Positions 27,325 through 36,174 of a stretch of DNA of 64,000 bases are shown piece after piece. Origin of the DNA: JARRNE01 sp963824085 (GTDB lineage Bacteria; Pseudomonadota; Gammaproteobacteria; Chromatiales; Chromatiaceae); the NCBI GenBank assembly GCA_963824085.1, contig CAWGNT010000026.1:62001-126000 (forward strand), read 5' to 3'. Numbering within the stretch: the stretch's first letter is position 1; the number at the start of each line of letters is the position of its first letter. The position numbers and the translations under genes are program-made. The notes below the pieces were generated by a model. The model saw nothing but the letters and a program-made list of their open reading frames with translations, was not told the DNA's origin and did not search any database.

Positions 27325-28131
27325 ATGAGCATCACACGCAGGTTGTTTGTCGGGGCAGCCGTCAGCGGCGCCGCGGTTGTGACGAGTGTTGCTGCTGGTG
27401 TTCTTACATCCCGCGGGGTTAGAGCAGCGCTCCCGGCCGGGACCTTTTTTGCCGCATCCCCGGCCGAGGCCATCGGTGCAGTTCTTGGTACTGACCAGAG
27501 CACGCCGGACCCGGCCGTACAGCTGGGCATTACAGACACGGTAGAGATGGCGGACATGGTGCCTCTATCCGTGACGACGACGTTGGACAACGTGGAATCG
27601 ATCACCATCGTCGCCGATAAGAACCCCAACCCCATCATTGCATACTACAGATTGGACCCGCAGTTGCAGCCGTACGTTGCGACGCGCGTGCGCTTGGCCG
27701 AGTCGGGCGACGTTCACGCGTTGGTCAAGTCTGGTGGAATTGTCCATCGAGCCACCAAGAACGTGAAAGTTGCCATTAGTGGCTGCGGCGACCCAGAGCC
27801 TGGGCCAAGCGATATCGTGATGTCCAATCGCTTCTTGATTAGGACGGCGAAGGATGGCGACGGCGTCGTAGTCCGTGCGCTGATCCATCACCCGATGACG
27901 CCGCCACGCAAGGACCCGGCGCGAGGGCTTCCGGTGTCCGGCCAGTTCATCCAAGAAGTCAAGGCGCAGGCCAACGGCAAGACCGTGCTAAACAGCGACT
28001 GGAGCGCGGGCGTGTCTCAGGATCCCTATCTGTCGTTCAAGATGCGGCACGCGGCGCAAGGCGACATCATCCGCATCACTTGGACTGACAATGCGGGACA
28101 CAGCGCCTCATCGGAGGTGACGGTCAGCTAG
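27325..28131 (+). CDS. SoxY-SoxZ fusion, sulfur-oxidation carrier protein
   Basis: A 268-aa product with a twin-arginine-like signal (TRRLFVGAA), so probably periplasmic. Residues about 45-158 match SoxY and end in VKVAISGCGD, with Cys154 in place of the usual C-terminal GGCGG swinging-arm cysteine. Residues about 168-268 match SoxZ (VVRALIHHPMTPPRKD, DPYLSFKMRHAAQGDIIRITWTD). In SoxYZ the cysteine carries sulfane intermediates; here the arm is internal because SoxZ is fused behind it. GGAGG precedes the ATG at 27325. No other sox gene is present nearby. Members of the known SoxYZ-like fusion family accompany quinoprotein dehydrogenases, also absent here. Confidence 0.85.
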   Translation: MSITRRLFVGAAVSGAAVVTSVAAGVLTSRGVRAALPAGTFFAASPAEAIGAVLGTDQSTPDPAVQLGITDTVEMADMVPLSVTTTLDNVESITIVADKNPNPIIAYYRLDPQLQPYVATRVRLAESGDVHALVKSGGIVHRATKNVKVAISGCGDPEPGPSDIVMSNRFLIRTAKDGDGVVVRALIHHPMTPPRKDPARGLPVSGQFIQEVKAQANGKTVLNSDWSAGVSQDPYLSFKMRHAAQGDIIRITWTDNAGHSASSEVTVS

Positions 28132-28343
28132 TGCGCCGAGTCAGAAACCCAACCGGGGCGGTGACGACGGGCGAGTGTGATTTCGCCGTGTCGGGCATTG
28201 GCGGTGCAGGATGTCGACACCGCTTCGGCATGAAGGCAGGATCAGACGGTTCGACCTCACGAGGTAGCCGCATTGACTTCTCCAACCAGTGAAAAACCAG
28301 GTGCTCTTTGCGTTCTTAAAGGGCCAAATGCTTTTCTTTGGTT

Positions 28344-28915
28344 CATCGGTTTGGCGACCAGGTTGGCCAGGCGATCAGGAAGGCCAGCCAGCAGGTGCCG
28401 AAGCTGGTTGGCACCGAGCAGGACTCGGAGATCGTTTTCGCCTCGCGCGGCACCGGATCCGACTCGACTGCCATTTTGTCGGCGCTGAAGGCCCAGCCCG
28501 AGCGCAAGGAGATCATCGCCACAGTCGTAGAGCCTCCGGCCGTGCCGAACTGCTTTGTCACGGGTGATCCGGGCCACCGGTTGCCGAACACCAGCAACGT
28601 CGCTTTCGAGTACATCGAGGGCGAGGCTACCTTATTGCTGCTGAACAAGAGAGGGAGTGCCACCTCGTCCGGCTTAGTCCGCACCTCGGGTTCGCCGGAG
28701 CCTTCGCACGTCATGCGTGCTATGGGAGCTCCGTTGACCGTCGCCCACGGGACGATCCGTTTCTCCCTGTCCCGCTACAACTGGATGGAGGAGATCGAAA
28801 GGGTCATCTCGGCCGTGCCGCCGCTGTTGTGCAACTGCGTAAGCTCTCGCCGTATTGGAGCCAGAATGGACCGCTGGAGAACCGGCAGACGGCGTTTGTG
28901 CCGGCCTATGCATGA
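28344..28915 (+). pseudogene. nifS: Decayed nifS cysteine desulfurase
   Basis: From HRFGDQVGQAIRKA at 28344 the frame follows NifS (DSEIVFASRGTGSDSTAILSALK, ERKEIIATVVE), then jumps to the distal part (NTSNVAFEYIEGEATLLLLNK, EPSHVMRAMG, TIRFSLSRYN). The central part, including the PLP lysine region, is deleted. The active-site motif SGSACTSGS reads SGLVRTSGS, so the catalytic cysteine has become arginine. A further frameshift near 28820 puts the last residues (VVQLRKLSPYWSQNGPLEN to AYA stop) in another frame ending at 28915. The N-terminal start region is also lost. No nif gene is near. Confidence 0.85.
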
Positions 28916-29766
28916 CGGGTTTGAAGGTCAACGGGTATCCCTCCGACCGGACCAGGAGACGTGACGGCGCTCGGCGCCAAACAGCCTCTCTGGCCCCTTG
29001 AATGATGAGGAACCAGGCTTGACTACGGCCTGAGATGAGGGATGAAGAGCGTCCGAGGGGATCATGCGCCACTATTGCTTCATCATTATTCATAGCGAGA
29101 GTTGTGCACATTCGTAGTGCAGGAAGGATTGCGGCTACATCATTTCGCGGTACGAGTCAACAGGTGTTAATTAAGCATTCGGGAATATAGTGTAACGACC
29201 TGAAAATCTGACGGAAATCTGCCTGGTTAAATATTGGTCACTTTAATAAGATCGTAACAGTGATCTGGGCTTGGTCGAATGAGAAGGCCGGGTATTCACA
29301 GACTTATCCACAAGAGCGGTGGATAGAAAATGGTTTCTCGTCACTGACTTGGGCTTGTGAACCTGTTTCGAGAACCAACTTTAATAGCGGACTGCAACCC
29401 CTTCTGCGAAGCATCTCGCTGGCCCTATCCAACAACTTCCTCCGTTGACCCTTGGAGCAACTTGACGCGATACAAAAGTTCGCGTTTGCAACAACGGCAA
29501 TCATGGGGGTCAGACGCGTTGCGCCCGATATACCCATCTATACCCAACGAACTTGGCTCTTTCGCTTCTCCACCGGAGGGGTCGGGTCGCACACGCCGGG
29601 GTGTCGGCAGCAGGGAGGCTGCGGTCCAGCCTTCAGGACGAATTCACGGCGTCCCGCGGCGGGTGCAACCCGGCCACGAAAAACGAAACGCCCGAATAGG
29701 ACCGGCACAACGAGGCGTTGCGGCGAACCTGGTTCTGACGGGGCAGGGTTGTTCCGCCGACTCAGC
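28916..29766. other. Non-coding interval, partly AT-rich, with repeat copy
   Basis: The stretch 29140-29460 is clearly AT-richer than its surroundings and contains one perfect DnaA-box-like TTATCCACA (29304-29312) inside a TATCCAC/GTGGATA inverted repeat. Repeat family A occupies 29555-29710. No supported gene. Confidence 0.5.
29555..29710. repeat. Dispersed palindromic repeat, family A, copy 3
   Basis: On the minus strand the core reads GGGACGCCGTGAATTCGTCC, then a TGAAGGCTGGACCGCAGCC stretch ending CTGCTGCCGACACCCC. The ends are inverted (CTTGGCTCTTTCGCTTCTCC versus CGTTTCGTTTTTCGTGG on the other strand), giving a MITE-like palindrome of about 155 bp. Confidence 0.65.
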
Positions 29767-30195
29767 TTACCGCCCTGAGCGGCGCGCATCGGAGTCTGCC
29801 GGTGGCGCCGCGTCGGATGGCCGGCAGGGATAGATCTGCGCGAGCATCTTGGTTACCACCGCGCTCGCATCCGCCGTGGGATCGGGATAGCGACGCAGCC
29901 GAGCAACGACCTTACGGACGGTGAGGTCGATTGTTTCGGTGTCAGGCACACACCAAGTCGGCGCGCCTTGGCCGACAAGACGGGCATGACACGCGCACGG
30001 AGCGGCATACCACTCGCACATCGCCGCGTCGAGGCCGGTGTTGCCCTGGGCGAATCCGCTGTCGCAAATCGAGACCAGCTTCGCGACGGTGGGCCCCGCA
30101 GCAGCGCTCTGACCGAGCATAGACAAAGGTAGGAGCAAGACCGCTGCCACAGGGGCTGCGCGGCGAAAGGGACTGCGAAGGTTGCCTATGGTCAT
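29767..30195 (-). CDS. Secreted Rap1a/Tai-like protein
   Basis: A 142-aa protein with a signal peptide (RRAAPVAAVLLLPLSMLGQSAAA) and a mature part with cysteines in ICDSGF, MCEWYAAPCAC, TWCVPDT and IYPC. The pattern WCVPD...VVARLRRYP...AVVTKMLAQIYPC resembles the Rap1a/Tai domain, known from T6SS amidase immunity proteins and their stand-alone relatives. No cognate effector is adjacent, so an immunity role is not implied. AAAGGA lies upstream of the ATG. Confidence 0.6.
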   Translation of the reverse strand: MTIGNLRSPFRRAAPVAAVLLLPLSMLGQSAAAGPTVAKLVSICDSGFAQGNTGLDAAMCEWYAAPCACHARLVGQGAPTWCVPDTETIDLTVRKVVARLRRYPDPTADASAVVTKMLAQIYPCRPSDAAPPADSDARRSGR

Positions 30196-30710
30196 CTCGA
30201 TGGTCCTTTCTCTGTTAAGCGGTCGTGTCGTGACCTAAGGGTAGCGAGAGCTGGGCGGGGAGCAAAAGCCCTCTGCCAGGGGGTCGCGTCCAGTACCGGG
30301 TGTCCATCCGTCGACCGTGACTTCCCGCCGTGGGGTGCAATACCCGAAGGCGAATCCCATCGACCCAAAGCCCGCAAGCGCATGCCGTGAATACGTTCAC
30401 ATTGTCACTTCGGTACCGGCAGCGGCGCTGACTTGCCCCCGACTCCGCGTTGGCCGGCAGTCGACGCCGCTCACCTCGCGTCAAGAACAGCGTTCGGCCA
30501 AGTAACGAGCTGGTTTGTGCGACGGCTATCGCAGTCCGTTGCATCGGCGGATGCTGGCCGGTGTCGCTTCTTGCTAATGTCCCGCGTAGCTGTCGCCACG
30601 TTTTCCATCCCCGGTCATGCAGATCGGCGCGCCGACGACGGGCGCGTTCCCGGGCTGTCCCGGTGACAGGGGAGTGCTGACTTCACTTGGTCGAGAGGGA
30701 CAAGAGTGCA
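30196..30710. other. Non-coding gap
   Basis: This gap divides the Rap1a-like gene (minus) from the haem sensor (plus), so it must hold two divergent promoters. No strong -35/-10 pair, repeat or gene was recognised. Confidence 0.5.
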
Positions 30711-31613
30711 ATGAACGCCGCCGCAACCAGAGCCATGCCGCGTCGAAGCGTCTCGCGCCGCTTCAATCTGACCCTGTTGCTGCTCTATCTGCTGAGTATC
30801 GGCATCGGAGCGCCGGCAATATACGTCGTGACCGATCGCGAAGTGAATGCCCAGGCGGATCGAGAGCTCAGACTCCTGGTCGACATGGCGCGCTCCATAC
30901 AAGGGTATGTGGCGGGACACATGAGGCCGTTCCTGTTGGAGCGCGGCCTGTTCTACTCCGCGGGCTTTTCCGGAATCGTCGCAACGTCACTGGTCGCCGA
31001 GCAGTTCAAGCGCCTGCAGCCGAGCTATTACATCAAGAGCGTATCCGACAATCCTTTGAATCCGGCGAACCGGCCCCAGCCGTTCGAGCAGCAGCTTCTG
31101 AACCGATTCCGAGGCGATCGCGCCTTAGGTGAAATCACCGGCGTGGGCTCGATAAACGACCGGCGCATGCTGGTCTCGGCGGCACCGAAGAAGAGTGCAA
31201 AGGGGTGTCTACGTTGTCACGGCGAGCCGGACAAGACGCCGCAAGAGATCAAGGACCAGTACGGCGTCACCTCCGGCTACCATTACAAGGACGGGGACGT
31301 AGTGGGCCTCAGTCTCGTAGGAGTGCCGCTGGAAGACGTCCAGGCGCTGGCGACTCGGCGCGGTCTGATCGCTGTTGGGTTGCTCACCGGTTTGTTCGCC
31401 GTCATCTTTCTCAGCATCAACGTTATGGTGCGGCGGTCCCTGGTACGCCCCCTGTTAGAGATATCCAAGGCCGCGCAGGACATCAGTCAGGGCCGCATGG
31501 ATCGGCCGGTGGAGGTTCATCGGAATGACGAGGTGGGAGATCTGGCCCACTCCATCGAGCTATTGAGGCGGAGCTTCATCCAGGCGGTGAAGCGCCTGTC
31601 CGGCCGCAAGTGA
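30711..31613 (+). CDS. Haem-c binding periplasmic sensor with HAMP domain, no output domain
   Basis: A 300-aa protein with membrane helices at about 20-40 and 218-240 enclosing a periplasmic Tll0287-like (DUF3365) domain. This domain carries a CXXCH haem-attachment motif, Cys166-Leu-Arg-Cys169-His170. After the second helix comes a HAMP linker (VRRSLVRPLLEISKAAQDIS) and the chain ends after about 60 cytoplasmic residues. No kinase, cyclase or methyl-accepting module follows, so it must signal to a partner or be a stand-alone redox/gas sensor. The ATG at 30711 has GAGAGGGA about ten bases upstream. Confidence 0.85.
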   Translation: MNAAATRAMPRRSVSRRFNLTLLLLYLLSIGIGAPAIYVVTDREVNAQADRELRLLVDMARSIQGYVAGHMRPFLLERGLFYSAGFSGIVATSLVAEQFKRLQPSYYIKSVSDNPLNPANRPQPFEQQLLNRFRGDRALGEITGVGSINDRRMLVSAAPKKSAKGCLRCHGEPDKTPQEIKDQYGVTSGYHYKDGDVVGLSLVGVPLEDVQALATRRGLIAVGLLTGLFAVIFLSINVMVRRSLVRPLLEISKAAQDISQGRMDRPVEVHRNDEVGDLAHSIELLRRSFIQAVKRLSGRK

Positions 31614-31720
31614 GAGCCGACTGCCAAAGGTTGAGGGGCAGGACGCCCCGCCGGTTCCGGCGCCTTCAATCTACGGCGCCGGACACCATATCGCACGGAT
31701 TTGGGTTCAGCGCCGGGTGA

Positions 31721-31869
31721 TTAGTGCTGAACTTCAGCCGGAAAGCTTCGCACTCCATCCGTGGGGCCTAGATCCCGGCACTCCCTGCCGGGATGACGCC
31801 CAGGCACGGGTCAACTTCGTCGTTCCGGCAGGGAATGCCGGAACCCAGGTGCCACGGACGGCGAGCAGC
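31721..31869. repeat. REP-like palindromic repeat, copy 1
   Basis: The block GTGGGGCCTAGATCCCGGCA and following bases are shared with 40949-41064. Within it ATCCCGGCA/TGCCGGGAT (31772-31794) and GTTCCGGCA/TGCCGGAAC (31822-31844) form perfect nine-base hairpins with five-base loops. Together they have the form of a paired REP element. Confidence 0.75.
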
Positions 31870-31939
31870 CCCGTGATAAAGCAGGCACTTCGGCGTAGCT
31901 GAGGAATGGTGCTAATCACCCAGTGCCCTGTCAGGCCGC

Positions 31940-32485
31940 TCAATCGAGCAGGTCCTTGAGCGCCTGTTGTGCCACCCCGCGGAAGCGTTCGGCTTCAGCC
32001 GCATCTTCGATCTCCAACGCGAGGTTGTCGATCACCCGTCTCAGCTTCTCGCCGGATTCGATTCCGCCTGCGGCGGAGATGGCTTCGCTGCAGACTAGGG
32101 GCGCAATAGGTCCCAGATAGTTCGCCAATATCTTGCATAGGGCACCCTGGCCCCAATCGGTGCTGTGCTCGGAGGTATGCCCGTCCGCGCCCTCCGCGAG
32201 CATAGCTAGGAGTGCTTCGCTGGACGGCAGCTGGGCACCGAGCCGCCGGTGGTGCGTTGCTCCTTCCTCAAGACGGTAAGTCCCGCTCCGCATGCTGCGA
32301 ATCAGGGGGATGGCCCGCTCGCCCTGCTTCGGTCCGCAGATCAGCGACACGACGTCGCCCGAGTTAAGGCCGATGAGGATCAAGTGGTTGTCGTCGGTTC
32401 GTACGTACAGGGTGCCGGTCTTCTTCCCCTCGATCAATGTTCTCAGCAATTCGACTAGCTGATTGCGACTGATTTCGCCGTTCAT
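31940..32485 (-). CDS. DUF4388-like protein
   Basis: A 181-aa protein. The N-terminal 90 residues (ISRNQLVELLRTLIEGKKTGTLYVRTDDNHLILIGLNSGDVVSLICG) resemble the DUF4388/PATAN-type domains that couple signalling to gliding or gene control. The C-terminal part (SEAISAAGGIESGEKLRRVIDNLALEIEDAAEAERF) is helical. ATG at 32485 was chosen; a longer frame upstream has no recognisable content. Function unknown. Confidence 0.6.
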   Translation of the reverse strand: MNGEISRNQLVELLRTLIEGKKTGTLYVRTDDNHLILIGLNSGDVVSLICGPKQGERAIPLIRSMRSGTYRLEEGATHHRRLGAQLPSSEALLAMLAEGADGHTSEHSTDWGQGALCKILANYLGPIAPLVCSEAISAAGGIESGEKLRRVIDNLALEIEDAAEAERFRGVAQQALKDLLD

Positions 32486-32801
32486 TCGCGTCGGTACCGG
32501 CTGGTTGGTGGCTATCAGCCGACGTCGTGGCGTCGGCCTTTGTGGTTCATCTCGCGGGAGCCCATGATACGGCCACCCGCGGTGGAGCCCTTGCGTCAAG
32601 CTGGAGTGCTAATTCTCTTCTCGTACTTTCTCCACACTGGACCCGGCGCCGGGGAATTATTCTCAACGGTTATGCCCATGGCCGGTGCGGTCGCCTTGGA
32701 ATGGTAGCCCTACTTTCCGCTGCACGTCTGCCAACCGACGCACGCAATGGGACTAAGGACTTGGAACCGTTGAACCCAGTCGGCGAGCCGCGGCGTCGGA
32801 A

Positions 32802-35800
32802 CTACGCAATCGATTCGGTCCCCTGAACGAATGCACTTGTGTCTGCCGTGAGCTCCCGCAGCATGGACTCCGGCACGGTATCGCCCCCTTGGGCGAGGGC
32901 CATCGCACGCATCACGAGCCCGGCCTGCTCTGGCGTGAGGGCACCCTTCGGGAGGGCTTCCCCGTACAGCCAGACGCCGGCCTGCTGGGGCGCCGGCGGG
33001 ATCTCCTGTCCGGCACGGACCGCAGCGGCGGCCAGCAGGGCACTAAGCAGCAACTCCATCGCAGGGGCAGGGCATGCCTGCTGAATCAATACCTCGGCGC
33101 CCTGGAGCTTCTCGCGGGCCTGGCGCAGGAGCTGCGGCTCGCGCTGCGCTGCCGTTGTGGGCGGTGCCTCGAATAGGGTGCGGCTTTCGGCCACCGGAGA
33201 GCCGGCGCCCAGGCGCTGGAGTCCGTTGAGGGTGCGTAGGTCGATCAGGGCCACGGGGACCTGTTGAGAGATCGATGAGGCGGCACGGTCGACCTCTTCA
33301 TCCACCTGGTCCACGACCGCAAGAAGGCCGCCGCCTGTGCTTAGGATGCGCTCGATACGGGGGCCGAAGGCGTCCTGGAGCGCCAGGATGGTGCGGCGTA
33401 TCTCGGCCTCGATCTCGGACTCACCCCCCTGCTCGGGCGCAACGGCGGCAAAGGACGCGGCGGGTGCGACTTCGGGCTCCGGCCGCTCGTCGGGCGTTCC
33501 TCCGGCGTCCTCGGCGGCGCTCCTGGCTGCGGATGGGGCTTCGCCGGCGAGGTCCTCCGCCAGCACCTCCACCAGCTTCTTGGAGATGCCGACCACGTCC
33601 TCCGTCCCTTCCGGGTCCACCACATTGTCGAACAGATCGCGCTTGCCTTGGACCAGGGAAAGGACGCGCTCCTCGTACGAGCTCGCCGCCACGAGCAACA
33701 GGATCTGGACCTTCTCGGTCTGACCGAGCCGGTGGACGCGGGCGATGCGCTGATCGAGCACCGCCGGGTTCCAGGGAACGTCGAGGTTGACCAGGACGGA
33801 GGCGCACTGGAGGTTGAGCCCGACGCCTCCGGCGTCGGTGGAGATGAATACCTGAACCGAATCGTCCCCGTGAAAGCGATCGATGAGGTCGCCGCGCTTC
33901 GAGCTGGGGACGCCGCCGTGCAGCCGTACACAGCCGAGTCCCATGCGGCGCAGCCGGTGCTCGACCATCCGGGTCATCTGCTCCCATTGGGAGAAGACTA
34001 CGGCCTTGAGGCCGGACTGGAGGCAAAGCTCCTCGAGGATGCTCTCCAGCTCATCGAGCTTGGGCGAGCCGACCGTCTCCTTGTCCACCAGTCCGGCCGC
34101 ATCACACACCATGCGGGCCTGCTGGAGGGCGGCCAGCAGACGCTTCTCCTCGGACGGGGTGAGGGGGCGCTTCTTGGCGATTTGGGCGAGACGCCCCGCG
34201 TTGGCGACCGCGTCGTCGTGGAGCCCCTGTTGGATGGATGTCAGCTCCACGTCGATGCGCTGCTCGATGCGCTCGGGCAGCTGATCGCGCACCAGCCGCC
34301 GGTCGCGGCGCAACATTACCGGGGCGAGTCGTCGGCGAAGCGCGGACAGGTTGCGGTACGCCAGGACCTTGCCGCGCTCATCGGTGACATGGAAATCCAC
34401 CAGATAGCGCCAGAGCGGACCGAGGAACTTCTGATCCACCACCTGCATCAGGCTGTAGAGATCCTCCAGCCGGTTCTCGAGGGGGGTGCCGGTGAGCACG
34501 AAGGCGTAACGCGAGACGATGCGCTTGACTGCCGAGGCGATCTTGGTGCGCCAGTTCTTGATGCGCTGGGCCTCGTCCAGGATCAGGAGGTCGGGGCGCA
34601 GGGACTCGTTGATGACGGCAACGTCCCGCAGCGCCAGCTCGTAATTGATGACGAAGAAGCTCGTGTCGCGCCGGTACTGGACCGCCCGCGCGGCGGCCGG
34701 GCCCTGAACCACCTGGGTCTCCTGTCCAGTAAACTTGCGGATCTCCCGCGCCCACTGCTGCTTGAGGGAGGCGGGACAGATGACCAGCACCCGCTCGGCC
34801 TCTGCCTCCCGTTTGAGCCAGGTCGCCGCCGCGATGGCCTGGAGCGTCTTGCCCAGGCCCATGTCATCCGCCAGCAGCGCGCGGCCGTTGCCCGCGAGAA
34901 AGGCGACCCCGTCCACCTGGTAAGGGTAGAGGCGGGCGCTGACACCTGGCAGCCTGCCTCCGGTGGCCCGGACGCGCTCGCCGATCTCGCGCGCCCGCAC
35001 CTGCCGCGCCGCCGTCTCGGCGAGGTGGCGTACATGACCCAGGGCGTCCTCGCCGAGATCCAGGTCTTCGCGCTCGGCGACCAGGTCGGCGAAGCGTAGA
35101 AAGTCCTCCGGCAGCCGCCGTTGGAATGCGCCGGCGGCATCGAAAAAGTCGTCCAGCAGATTGGCGAGGGCCGAGTCCATCTCCATCGCTCGGTGAAGCC
35201 GGACGACGGGCGCATCGTTCGCTTGCCAGTCCAGATAGACGTAGGGGGCGGGCGGCGGCACATCCTTGATCTTTTTCGAGTCCCGCCGCTTTCTGATCTT
35301 GTGCAGGACCGCTTCGATGTGCTTGCAAGTGCCGAGCTGATTGGTGGCGAAATCGGGGCAGGTGCAGTAGTTCGCATTCCGATTGAGGGATCGAATGTGA
35401 ACGCGGTAGCTGACCGGGAAATGGCTGGTGGAGGCGATGGAGCGGGCGCTCCAGGTACCGAACCACAGCTCGCCCGAAAGGTGCTCCACCTTGACCTCCG
35501 CCCGTCCGCGTTTGGCTCGCTCGTCGATGGCACTTGCGGCCGCGCCGGTGATCTTGCCAGGGGAGTCGTTTCTGGCAGCGTAGGCGAACAGGGCTGCCAG
35601 GGCATGGGCGCACGGACTGTCACCGTCCATGGTGCAGCCGCAGCTGGCGTGCAGGTGCCCTTCGGTATCGTAATCCAGCTCCAAGGAGAGGATCTCTTCG
35701 GTCTCCTCATCCTCCACCTCTGCCCACAAATGCTCCGCCTCCCAATCGAGGCTGGTGACCCGGTTATCCTTGAAGTGGCGCAGCCCCGCCCGGACCACAT

Positions 35801-35882
35801 CGGGTTCCGCCAGGGCCTGGATCTGCTCACTGTCCAAGAGAAAGCTGGCCGGGTCGGAGACGGGGTTGGGATTGGAGCTCAT
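32802..35882 (-). CDS. SWIM-domain SNF2-family DNA translocase
   Basis: A 1026-aa protein. Cys/His sequences CGCTMDGDSPCAHALA (about 80-95) and CTCPDFATNQLGTCKHIEAVL (about 173-193) are SWIM zinc-finger motifs. The SNF2 ATPase follows with Walker A DDMGLGKT (near 341), DEAQRIKN (near 437) and the helicase C motif TDAGGVGLNLQ...NPAVLDQRIARVHRLGQ (near 682-720). The C-terminal 300 residues are alanine-rich and low-complexity. Such proteins act in DNA repair or chromosome maintenance; the precise role is unknown. It is divergent from the RecD2-like helicase gene, with a 292-bp gap. Confidence 0.9.
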   Translation of the reverse strand: MSSNPNPVSDPASFLLDSEQIQALAEPDVVRAGLRHFKDNRVTSLDWEAEHLWAEVEDEETEEILSLELDYDTEGHLHASCGCTMDGDSPCAHALAALFAYAARNDSPGKITGAAASAIDERAKRGRAEVKVEHLSGELWFGTWSARSIASTSHFPVSYRVHIRSLNRNANYCTCPDFATNQLGTCKHIEAVLHKIRKRRDSKKIKDVPPPAPYVYLDWQANDAPVVRLHRAMEMDSALANLLDDFFDAAGAFQRRLPEDFLRFADLVAEREDLDLGEDALGHVRHLAETAARQVRAREIGERVRATGGRLPGVSARLYPYQVDGVAFLAGNGRALLADDMGLGKTLQAIAAATWLKREAEAERVLVICPASLKQQWAREIRKFTGQETQVVQGPAAARAVQYRRDTSFFVINYELALRDVAVINESLRPDLLILDEAQRIKNWRTKIASAVKRIVSRYAFVLTGTPLENRLEDLYSLMQVVDQKFLGPLWRYLVDFHVTDERGKVLAYRNLSALRRRLAPVMLRRDRRLVRDQLPERIEQRIDVELTSIQQGLHDDAVANAGRLAQIAKKRPLTPSEEKRLLAALQQARMVCDAAGLVDKETVGSPKLDELESILEELCLQSGLKAVVFSQWEQMTRMVEHRLRRMGLGCVRLHGGVPSSKRGDLIDRFHGDDSVQVFISTDAGGVGLNLQCASVLVNLDVPWNPAVLDQRIARVHRLGQTEKVQILLLVAASSYEERVLSLVQGKRDLFDNVVDPEGTEDVVGISKKLVEVLAEDLAGEAPSAARSAAEDAGGTPDERPEPEVAPAASFAAVAPEQGGESEIEAEIRRTILALQDAFGPRIERILSTGGGLLAVVDQVDEEVDRAASSISQQVPVALIDLRTLNGLQRLGAGSPVAESRTLFEAPPTTAAQREPQLLRQAREKLQGAEVLIQQACPAPAMELLLSALLAAAAVRAGQEIPPAPQQAGVWLYGEALPKGALTPEQAGLVMRAMALAQGGDTVPESMLRELTADTSAFVQGTESIA

Positions 35883-36029
35883 AGGAGGACTGATGCGAAG
35901 TTATCCTGCAAGAGCCGAGATCTTATCATCGACCGCCCGGTGCGGTCGGGGCTGAGGAGACGCAGAGGTTGTGACTGTGTTCATTTGCCCCACCGGGCGT
36001 CGAACGTGTGGGCTTACTAATGGGGAAGG

Positions 36030-36080
36030 TCGATAGGGTCCCCAAGAAATGAAAAAATCCAAATCGAAACGGTATATATC
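36030..36080. repeat. Fragment of dispersed repeat family A
   Basis: The minus strand reads ATACCGTTTCGATTTGGATT and continues TTTTCATTTC, matching the left end of copy 2 (24261) with differences that are all C/T or G/A transitions. The rest of the element is absent. Confidence 0.5.
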
Positions 36081-36174
36081 GCGTTTGCGACAGCCTCTTG
36101 CCTTCATTCGAGGCCGGCAACCGTTTTTTGGTAGGCGGCTGGTTGGCCGGTGCTACTGATTCAGGGGGGACGTC

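Noticed and set aside
29304..29325. Replication origin
   Set aside because: Only one DnaA box and no dnaA/dnaN neighbourhood; the ribosomal superoperon context is not an origin.
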